Origin: Nocardioides sp. R-C-SC26
GTDB lineage: Bacteria; Actinomycetota; Actinomycetes; Propionibacteriales; Nocardioidaceae
Assembly (NCBI RefSeq): GCF_021246465.1
Contig: NZ_JAHRHK010000014.1
Span: 1-55,416 of the forward strand
Direction: 5' to 3'
DNA: 55,416 nt
Part shown: positions 25,981-34,200 of the stretch, in pieces
Numbering within the stretch: the first letter of the stretch is position 1
How the letters are laid out: the number at the start of each line of letters is the position of its first letter
Made by a program: the position numbers and the translations under genes
Notes under the pieces: model-generated
What the model was told of the DNA's origin: nothing
What the model saw: only the letters and a program-made list of their open reading frames with translations
Database searches by the model: none

Positions 25981-26262
25981 TCAACTCGCGCCGGGGCTCT
26001 TCTCGTCGTCCTCCGGCTGGGCGTCGGTGGCGTCGTCGGGCCGCAGCCGCTTGCGATCGAGGTCGCGCAGGAAGTCCTCGTCGTCGTCGGGCGCGACGAT
26101 CTTCGGGCGTGGCTTGGGCTGCCAGATCGGCCGTTGCTGCGGGCGACGTCCGCCGCCCGCGGGGTGCTGCGAGTTCGTCGCGCGCTGCAGTGCCCGCACC
26201 AGCAAGTACGTGGCGAGCACGAAGAGAGCGAACATCAACAGGAACCGCAACACAGTGCCCAT
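25981..26262 (-). CDS. Small single-pass membrane protein, function unknown
   Basis: A 93-residue protein. Residues 1-25 form one hydrophobic segment (VLRFLLMFALFVLATYLLVRAL). The rest is a cytoplasmic-type polar tail, first Pro/Gln/Arg-rich (RRPQQRPIWQPKPRPK) and then very acidic (DDDEDFLRDLDRKRL). It starts at ATG 26262; the longer open frame upstream overlaps the divergent DUF4229 gene. No known domain was recognised. It is divergent from another small membrane protein, 48 bases apart. Confidence 0.7.
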   Translation of the reverse strand: MGTVLRFLLMFALFVLATYLLVRALQRATNSQHPAGGGRRPQQRPIWQPKPRPKIVAPDDDEDFLRDLDRKRLRPDDATDAQPEDDEKSPGAS

Positions 26263-26310
26263 GGTAGGTGGCGCGTGGTGACCCGGCGGGGTGCGCCTAC
26301 CCTTGGCCGA

Positions 26311-26571
26311 GTGAAGGAGTTCTGGATCTACACCCTGGCCCGCATCGCCCTCTTCGCGGTCACGTGGGGAATGGTCGCCGGCGCGTGGCTGCTCGTGACG
26401 GGTGAGGCCTCGCTCGGGTGGAGCCTCATCATCGCCTTCATCCTCAGCGGGATCGGCTCCTACGTCGTCCTGCAGGGGCCGCGCGAAGCGCTGGCCCAGC
26501 GTGTCCAGACGCGTGCCGCCAGCGCTACGACCCGGTACGAGGAGATGCGCTCCAAGGAAGACACCGACTGA
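26311..26571 (+). CDS. DUF4229-like small membrane protein
   Basis: An 86-residue protein with two membrane helices (WIYTLARIALFAVTWGMVAG and the LGWSLIIAFILSGIGSYVV region) and a basic tail QGPREALAQRVQTR. This arrangement resembles the actinobacterial DUF4229 family. GTG 26311 is the start: TACCCT ends 7 bases upstream, and the protein begins at the first helix. No function is known. A short GACCGC/GCGGTC stem (26582-26596) follows the stop and could slow transcription before the LuxR gene. Confidence 0.75.
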   Translation: MKEFWIYTLARIALFAVTWGMVAGAWLLVTGEASLGWSLIIAFILSGIGSYVVLQGPREALAQRVQTRAASATTRYEEMRSKEDTD

Positions 26572-26660
26572 TCGGCTCGGTGACCGCCCAGCGGTCGTCA
26601 GGGTCCTCCCTCCGGACTCCCTCGTCCGACCATCCACCTGCCGGCCGTCATGATGTGCGG

Positions 26661-29228
26661 GTGTCGATGCCCCCGGCGAGCCCCGACCTCCTGACCCGAC
26701 CGCGTCTGCACGCGCAGCTGGATCGCGAGCTTCCTCGCCTCACCGTGCTCTCCGCGCCGAGCGGATCGGGCAAGACCAGTCTCGTCCGATGCTGGGTCGA
26801 TTCGCGTGACAGCGCCGCGGTCGCCTGGCTGACGTTGGAGGGCGAGCAACCCGGGCGGGTGAACTTCTGGCAGGCGGTCCTGACCGCGGCGGGCCGGTTC
26901 GACGTCCTGCCGATGGACGAGGCCGTCGGTCTGATGGGCGACGTCGAGCGCATCGGAGACATCCCCTCGGTGGTCGCGGGTGCGCTCGCGGACCGCGGCC
27001 AGGTGCTGCTGGTGCTCGACGCCTTCGAGCGCCTGCGGGAGGACGCCGACGTCGTCGCTGACGACCTGACGCGCCTGGTGCGGCTGTGCCCGGAGCTGAG
27101 GGTCGTCATCACGACCCGCACCACGACCGGGATCGCCAGTCCGGGTCGGACGCTGCGCGGTGAGATCGCCTCGATCGGTCCGTCCGACCTCGCGTTCACC
27201 CTCGAGGAGACGCGCGCGTTGTTGACGACCTTCGGCGACGCGCGGCTGGCCGACTTGGCCGGGGAGCTGCATGCCACGACGGCCGGTTTCCCGCTCGCGG
27301 TCCGGGCCGCGATGCTGTCGCTGGCCAGGCCCGACGTCGATCTCGGCGCGCTCGAGTGGCGCTCGCTCGTCGCGGACGACCTACGCACGCAGCTCCCCGG
27401 ACGGGCGGCGTACGAGTTCGTGCTCGCCACCTGCCTGCCGCCGTACTTCGACGTCGACCTCGCCGATGAGCTGAGCGGAGTGGGTGACGCGAGGTCGATC
27501 CTGGCCGAGCTGGCCTGGCACGGCTTCGGCCGGTGGATCCCCTTCGCGCCAGGGCGCCAGGTGTTCCAGTACGTGGAGTCGTTGCGCTCGGCGATGCTGG
27601 CCGAGTCCGGAGCGCTACCCGCCGCCACGCGGGCTCGGGCTGCACAGGCGGCCGCGGGCTGGTTGCATCGCAACGGCATCTTCGAGACGGCGTTCGAGAT
27701 CGCCGTCTCCGCTCGTCAGTACAGCGTCGCCGGCCGGGTCTACGCGGCACTCGTGGCGAGCAACCCCGAGATGATCACGTCGCCGCGCTTCGACCGTCAG
27801 CTCGCGACGGTGCCGCACCACGCACTCGCCCAGTACCCCGCGCTCGCCCTCGGTCGAGGTCTGGCCTGCCATCGCGATCCCGCGCTGCTCGGTGCCGCCG
27901 CCGAGTACTTCCGCATCCCGGCGTCGTGGACCGGACCTCGGCTCCCCGACATGGGGCCGGGCGAGGTGTTGATGGGGCACACCGCGAAGGTCGCCAGCCT
28001 GCGCATCCTCGGGCGCTTCGACGAGTCGGCGCGCGCTGCCGGACAGGCGCTGGCCTACTTCGACGGCATCTCCGAACAGGAACAGCACCACATCACCGAC
28101 CTCGGCGCGACCGTGCTGCGGCACCTGTCCTACTCCTTCTTCCAGGACGGGCAGATCGACGTCGCGCGGATCACGGCCATGCGGGCCATCGCGTCGAGCA
28201 CCCGCCCCGAGTCGCTCAACCACAACGCCGTCTACGCCGCGGGTTTCAATGCGCTCGATGGTCGTGGTGCCGAAGCGCGGGCCGCGCTCGCCCACATCGA
28301 CCCGGCCGCATGGCGCCCCGGGCAGGCCACCGGGTACGGGAACGCGCTCGGGCGCATCGGCGAGGCGGCGCTGTGCTTGGACGAGTTCGACCTGGAGGGC
28401 GCGATCGCTCGGTACGACGGCTGCGCCTTCGTCGTCACCTCCGAGTTCTGGCCGTTCATCACCTGGACGCTCATGCACGCCCGCCTCGGCCTCGGGCGGG
28501 CCACCGCCGAGACGCATCGCGTCGAGTCGGCGCTGGAGAACACGCCGTCACCGCCAGGTTCGGCGGACGGCCTCGGTGCGGCCGCCGTCCGGTCGGCTCT
28601 CGCGATCCTCTGGCTCTCGTCCGGCAACCGCGCGAAGGCGGGTCCGCTGCTGCGGCGCCGCACTCGGTATGCGGGTCAGGTGGCACCGGCGGCGATGCTG
28701 TCCTACCTGCTCAACGACGACGCGGGCCCTGCGTTGGCCGCGCTGCCCAGGCTGGAGGCACGACCCGGCCACACGACCCGGTCCCGGGTGGCCACCCTGA
28801 CCCTCGGGTCGGCGGCGGCACTGCGCGTCGCGCGCCCGGACACCGCGGCTGCCTTGATGGACAGGGTTCTGGCCCTCGTCGGACCTGACGGTGCCCGGGC
28901 TCACCTGATGTACCTTCCGCCGACGGACCTCGCCGCCCTCCGGGACCTCGCCGACGCCCGTGACGCTGCCGCGTTGCGGGCCTACCTCGACGGTCCTGTC
29001 CCGGTGAGCATCTCCGCGGAGACGATGCCGGCGTCCCTCACTCCGCAGGAGTCGGCCGTGATGGTGGCCCTCTCGCGTCATCCCAGCCGCGCCGCAGTCG
29101 CCGCGTCGCTGCACATCAGCGAGAACACGGTGAAGACCCACCTCCAGCGCATCTACCGCAAACTCGGGGTCAACTCCCGCGAAGCGCTCATCGAGAGGGC
29201 GATCGAGCTCGATCTGCTGACGCAGTAG
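26661..29228 (+). CDS. MalT/LuxR-type STAND ATPase transcriptional regulator
   Basis: A large (855-residue) signal-transducing ATPase with a DNA-binding tail. The P-loop APSGSGKTSLV is near residues 31-41 (Lys38), and VLLVLDAFERLRED is the Walker-B-like segment. The middle ~450 residues are helical and TPR-like, expected to sense a ligand or partner. The C-terminus (about 792-850) is a LuxR/FixJ HTH: LTPQESAVMVALSRHPS followed by SENTVKTHLQRIYRKLGV. GTG 26661 is preferred, with CATGAT 6 bases upstream; ATG 26667 is possible. Its last 41 bases overlap the convergent MFS gene. Confidence 0.9.
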   Translation: MSMPPASPDLLTRPRLHAQLDRELPRLTVLSAPSGSGKTSLVRCWVDSRDSAAVAWLTLEGEQPGRVNFWQAVLTAAGRFDVLPMDEAVGLMGDVERIGDIPSVVAGALADRGQVLLVLDAFERLREDADVVADDLTRLVRLCPELRVVITTRTTTGIASPGRTLRGEIASIGPSDLAFTLEETRALLTTFGDARLADLAGELHATTAGFPLAVRAAMLSLARPDVDLGALEWRSLVADDLRTQLPGRAAYEFVLATCLPPYFDVDLADELSGVGDARSILAELAWHGFGRWIPFAPGRQVFQYVESLRSAMLAESGALPAATRARAAQAAAGWLHRNGIFETAFEIAVSARQYSVAGRVYAALVASNPEMITSPRFDRQLATVPHHALAQYPALALGRGLACHRDPALLGAAAEYFRIPASWTGPRLPDMGPGEVLMGHTAKVASLRILGRFDESARAAGQALAYFDGISEQEQHHITDLGATVLRHLSYSFFQDGQIDVARITAMRAIASSTRPESLNHNAVYAAGFNALDGRGAEARAALAHIDPAAWRPGQATGYGNALGRIGEAALCLDEFDLEGAIARYDGCAFVVTSEFWPFITWTLMHARLGLGRATAETHRVESALENTPSPPGSADGLGAAAVRSALAILWLSSGNRAKAGPLLRRRTRYAGQVAPAAMLSYLLNDDAGPALAALPRLEARPGHTTRSRVATLTLGSAAALRVARPDTAAALMDRVLALVGPDGARAHLMYLPPTDLAALRDLADARDAAALRAYLDGPVPVSISAETMPASLTPQESAVMVALSRHPSRAAVAASLHISENTVKTHLQRIYRKLGVNSREALIERAIELDLLTQ

Positions 29229-30663
29229 CCGTCGGACGCGGACCGGCGACGCGTGCGGTCCCCGCCAGCACCAGCGCTGCGAGGAGTCCTGAGACGGCGC
29301 AGATCGACCAGACGACGTAGTAGCCGCCCAGCCAACCACCGCCCACCTCGAGCGAGCCGGTACGGGTCAAGCAGATCGCGAAGACAGCGGAGGCGATGCC
29401 GCCGCCGACGGTCTTCGCCGCGTTCGTGAGGCCCGTTGCCGATCCGACGCGATCGGGCGGGGCGACGGCGGCAGCCGCCGCGGGTATGGCCGCGATCAGG
29501 CCGCCGGTGCCGAGTCCGATCACCGCCATGACTCCCCAGGCGGCAGACGGGCTCCCGTGAAGCGGGAGCCAGGCCGCGTATCCGGCCGCATAGACGAGGC
29601 AGTGGACGGTCATCGCCAGGCGCATCCCCAGGAGCCGGCTCAGGGGCGCCAGCAGCAGCGCACCGATCGCCAGACAGGCGACGTAGAGCGCAATCCGGGC
29701 CGAGCCCTGTGCTGCGGTCAAACCGAAGCCGTAGCCGTGCACCACCGGGTCGCTGCGGAAGTAGGTCGACAACGGGACCTGCGCGCCGAGCAGCGACATG
29801 CCCACGAGGAAGGCCGTGGCCTGGACGCTCCACTGGGCCGGATGGGCGAGCAGTCGCACGTCGACCATCGGGTCGGCGTGCCGCGACTCGTAGCGCCACC
29901 ACGGCACCGCCAACGCCACACCCGCCGCGACCACCGACCACGCCGGCAGCGATCCGACGCCATCCACCCGGATCAGCACCAGGCCGCCGAGCACGGCGAG
30001 CACGATCGCCGCGAGCAGCGAGAGACCGCCCCAGTCGAACCGGCCTCCGGGGAAGCCGGGCACGTCCTCCAGCACCGCCACCAGCGGCAGGCACAGGGTG
30101 ACCACGACCGCGGGCACCACCAGCATCGTCGACGTCGAGACGCGGTCGGCGAGTTGGCCGGCCGTGCCCGCCGACACGATGATCGACACCTGGAGCGTGG
30201 CGACCAGGATCGCGGCGGTACGACGGGTGATCCGACCCTGGTCGGGACGGCCGGCGGTGCGCCGGTGCATGATCGCGATCTCGATCGGCAGCCAGACGAC
30301 GTACACGCCCTGCACCGTCCAGGCCGCCAGCAGCAACGGGAAGCTCGGCGCGAATGCGATGCCCCACGTCGCCAACGCGGTCACCACTGTCGCCCCGAGG
30401 AGCACCCGCCGGTGGCCGACGAGGTCACCGAGCCGCGCGAGCGGTGGCACCACGAGGGCGGAGAAGATCAGCTGGCAGGCCTCGAGCCAGTTCAGGTCCG
30501 CGTACCTGACGCTGTGGTCGTCGGCGAGGTCGACCATCACGGGGCCGTAGTAGCCCTGGATGGCGCCACTGGCCACCTCGACCGCGGCCAGGAGGGCGAT
30601 CACCGCCACCACCGGGTGACGCGACGGGCGACATTCGCGGCGGGGCGTTGTCACGCCCGTCAT
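29188..30663 (-). CDS. MFS transporter, DHA2/14-helix type
   Basis: A 491-residue proton-driven efflux permease with about 14 hydrophobic segments. It includes the loop ARLGDLVGHRRVLLG (MFS motif A) and the motif-C-like TGGLIAAIPAAAA region. It starts at ATG 30663. The 3' end lies inside the LuxR-type gene on the other strand (41-bp overlap, 29188-29228), so the two are tail-to-tail. Cargo is unknown; the adjacent STAND regulator may control it (inference from position only). Confidence 0.87.
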   Translation of the reverse strand: MTGVTTPRRECRPSRHPVVAVIALLAAVEVASGAIQGYYGPVMVDLADDHSVRYADLNWLEACQLIFSALVVPPLARLGDLVGHRRVLLGATVVTALATWGIAFAPSFPLLLAAWTVQGVYVVWLPIEIAIMHRRTAGRPDQGRITRRTAAILVATLQVSIIVSAGTAGQLADRVSTSTMLVVPAVVVTLCLPLVAVLEDVPGFPGGRFDWGGLSLLAAIVLAVLGGLVLIRVDGVGSLPAWSVVAAGVALAVPWWRYESRHADPMVDVRLLAHPAQWSVQATAFLVGMSLLGAQVPLSTYFRSDPVVHGYGFGLTAAQGSARIALYVACLAIGALLLAPLSRLLGMRLAMTVHCLVYAAGYAAWLPLHGSPSAAWGVMAVIGLGTGGLIAAIPAAAAAVAPPDRVGSATGLTNAAKTVGGGIASAVFAICLTRTGSLEVGGGWLGGYYVVWSICAVSGLLAALVLAGTARVAGPRPTATASADRARSPSR

Positions 30664-30727
30664 GGTGCCGTTTCACTGGTCTAGCCGGTGCGAGTGGTCC
30701 GCACCTCGGACCGAAAGTTGCTCCTGC

Positions 30728-31267
30728 ATGCGTGTCGCCCACGTCGCTGCCCCCTGCCGTCGCGTCCTCGGGAGGACAGGCGTCGCGCTCGTGCTGCTCT
30801 TCGTATCGAGTGGCTGTTCCGGCTCGGAGTCGGCGGCCCAGGAAGCCGCGCCGACGCCGTCGGCCGTGGTCGACGCGTCGGCTGAGCCTGCCGAGCAGAC
30901 GGCACCGCCGGTCCTGGGGCGGTCGCCGAGGAAGAAGGCGCCGGGGTTCGTGGGGGTGCAGCATGCGATCCCGATGGGGGCCGCGCTGACGAACGTGCCG
31001 AGGCTGTACGAGCAGGTCACGCTCACCGGCTGCGGTGCCACTGCCGACGGCTGGCAGGCGACGGGCACCGCGGCGAACGAATCGAGTACCGAGCAGACGC
31101 TGCGGGTCCTGGTGCTCTTCACCGACGCCCAGGCGCGGACGGTGGACTCGGCGTCGACGACGGTGACCGTGCCCGTCGACAGCAGCGAGACCTGGACTGC
31201 AGAGCAGAAGTTCTCCGCACCTGAAGGCACGCGGTGTCTCGTGCGGTCCGTCATGGGGAAGAAGTGA
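30728..31267 (+). CDS. Small secreted lipoprotein, function unknown
   Basis: A 179-residue protein with a basic N-terminus and hydrophobic stretch GVALVLLFVSSGC; Cys30 is a plausible lipidation site. A Ser/Ala/Pro linker follows (about 31-70), then a compact domain resembling FxLYD/DUF4352-type beta proteins (LTGCGATADGWQATGTAAN, TLRVLVLFTDAQ). The frame is open from 30662, but ATG 30728 gives a proper signal peptide. Its stop overlaps the GTG of the giant secreted protein (GTGA), so the two are probably translated together and may function together at the cell surface. Confidence 0.72.
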   Translation: MRVAHVAAPCRRVLGRTGVALVLLFVSSGCSGSESAAQEAAPTPSAVVDASAEPAEQTAPPVLGRSPRKKAPGFVGVQHAIPMGAALTNVPRLYEQVTLTGCGATADGWQATGTAANESSTEQTLRVLVLFTDAQARTVDSASTTVTVPVDSSETWTAEQKFSAPEGTRCLVRSVMGKK

Positions 31268-34200
31268 GTCGCATCATGAGGAAGTTCCTGCATCCCGTCC
31301 TCGCCGGGCTGGTCGCAGCCGCGGGCGCTCTGGTGGTCACCGGCATCGGCGCGGCGGTCGCGCCCACCGCCCAGGCGGCGCCCCCGACGATCTCCTGCGC
31401 CGCCCTTCCGGCGTCGAGCTACCGGCAGACGACGATCGGCCAGGGTCTCGGCGTGCCCGTCGGGATCGACGTCGATGCCGCCGGCGTCGTCCACGTCGTC
31501 GACGCTCTCGGGGTCGTCTTCCGCTTGACGCCTGAGGGCTCGGCGTACACGAGCACGTCCGCCCCCTCTGACCTTCCGCCGTTCAGCGTGGGCGGATTCG
31601 CGCTGGGAGCCGACGGTCTGACCTACATCGCCGACACGCAGTCGGGCACGGTCGAGAAGCTGACCTTCTCGAACTCCTCCTACGCGCTGGCGACGGTGGC
31701 CTCCGGGCTGGGGCGACTGCCGGCCCTCGACGTCGACGGCGCCGGCATCGTCTATGCCGGGGGAGCCGGCAGGCAGCTTCTCAAGCTCGCTCCCAACGGG
31801 GGTGGCTACAGCCAGACGGCTCTTCAGCCCACCGCTGCCGACATCACGGGCCTGGCGGTGGCGAGCGCATCGACGGTCTACGTCACGTTGGCGAACAACG
31901 TGGTGCAGGCGTTGTCCACCAATGGTGCCGCCCTGTCCACGCTCCCGACCGATGGCCTGTCCTCGCCTGGCGGTCTGGACGCCGAACCGGGCGGCACCCG
32001 GATCTTCGTCGTCGACACGGGCAACGACCGGATCGTCGTGCTGAGGTGGAACGGCGACGGCTTCGTCCAGGAGACGATCCCGACGACCGGACTCCTCGCT
32101 CCGCGCGACATCGCGGTCGACGACCAGGGCCGGCTGTACGTCGCCGACACCGACAACAACCGGGTGGTGCGGCTGGACCCCGTCTCGGTGACGGCCGACG
32201 CCGACACCGCGAGCACGACCCTCGGCAACGCCGTCGCGACCGACGTGCGGACCAACGACACCGCCACCGGCAGCACACTCGCCGAGCCCACCATCGCGGA
32301 GAACCCGAAGCACGGCACCGCGACGGTCAACGCCAACGGCACCATCACCTACACCCCCGACGCCGGCTTCTCCGGTACAGACACCTATTCCTACGCCGTG
32401 CGTGACGCCGCGGGCGTCGCCTGCGCCACGGCGGAGGTCACCGTCACGGTCACGCAGGGCAACGCCTGCGACCCGCTCGGCACCTTCGGGGCGGACATCC
32501 CGTTGCCGATCGAGACCGGCACCGACTACCCGCAGAGCTTCGACGTCGACTCCGACGGCTCCATCTTCCTCACCGACTCCGAGACCGACCAGATCGTCAG
32601 GTTGACGCCCACGGCGTCGGGCTACGACCGCTCGGTCGTCGCCTCCGGCCTCGGCGGCACGGGCTCGATCGCGGTCGACGACTCTGATGCCAGCGGTGCG
32701 ATCTGGGTGGTGCGCTACTCCGCGAACCAGGTGCTCCGGCTCGTCCCGTCGGGATCCTCCTATTCGCTCGCCGGCACGTTTACCTCCCCGCTCCTGGTCA
32801 ACATCGGTGGCATCGACGTGGCCCCCAACGGCGACGTCTTCGTCAGCACCAACGCCACGTCCTACGGCAGCGGTGGCGTGGTCCGGCTCGACAAGTCGGC
32901 GAGCTACGCAGCGTCGCCCTCGATGGCGACGGGCCTGCAGTTCCCGCACCAGGTCACCGTCGACGACGCCGGCGCGGTCTACGTCGCCAGCTACACCCGC
33001 GTGGTCAAGCTCGTGGACACCGGCTCGGGTTGGGCGCAGACCAACGCGGTGTCCGGCCTCGGCAGCGGTCAGGGCGTCGCGGTCGACCACGACGGCACGC
33101 TCTGGGTCAGCACCAGCGAGGACCCCGGCGTGTGGACGGTGACACCGTCCGGCTCGGGCTACGGCCCCAAGCAGCTCCACGCACCCTGGGGCACCGAGTA
33201 CGCCACGACCCTCAAGATCGGTGAGGACGGCTCCCTCTTCGTCTCCTCCTTCGACGCCCTGTGGACGTTCGGCCCCACCACGCTGCGGACGACGGACGAC
33301 ACCGCCACGACCACGGCTCCTGGGTCGGTCACCACAGACGTGCGCGCGAACGACGCCGCCAACGTCCGGCTGGGCGCCCCGACCGTCATCAGCGCGCCCG
33401 CCAACGGCACGGCGACGGTGAACGCCGACGGCACCATCACCTACGCCCCCGACGCCGGCTTCTCCGGAACCGACACCTATCGCTACCTGGTCCGCGACGA
33501 CGAGAACCCCGCTCGCGTGTGCGGCATCGCCACGGTCACGATCACCGTGACCTCGGAGACCGATTGCGGCGCGATCCCCGCGTCGGCCTACCTCTCCCGC
33601 GCCGCCGTCATGACCCTGCAGGAGCCGACCGGCATCGTGAGCGACGCCAACAACACGATCTGGGCCGGCGACGCCGGCTCCGGCATGGTGTTCATCGGGT
33701 GGCCGGGATCGAACTACACCCCGAACGGAATCGACAGCGCGGACCGCATCGACCCGCAGGGCATCGCGATGGACGCCGTGGGCGCGGTGTACTACGCCGA
33801 CGAGGGCAACCACGAGATCGTCAAGCTGACCCAGCCGAACCGCTACACCTGGGCCCGCACCGTGCTCGCCGGCAATCTGCAGCGACCCTCCGGCATCGCG
33901 GTGGACGTCGACGGCAACGTCTACTTCAGCGAGAACTCCAGCGGCGACGTGCACAAGCTGACGCCGTCCGACGGCGGCTACACCACCTCGCTGGTCGGCT
34001 CGGGCCTCGAGCGTCCGCGTGGGGTCGCCGTCGACGCCGACGGCAACGTGTTCGTCGCCGACTGGGCCGACGAGGACAAGATCGTCAGGTTCAGCCCGTC
34101 CGGTGCCGGCTACACCAGGTCCGTGGTGGCGCTGGGTCTCGCCAACCCGCACGGCGTCGTCGAGGCCGACGGCACGCTGATCGTCGGCGACTCGGGCAAC

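Noticed and set aside
26582..26596. Rho-independent terminator after the DUF4229-like gene
   Set aside because: There is a 6-bp GACCGC/GCGGTC stem but no T-tract. Noted only as a possible pause.
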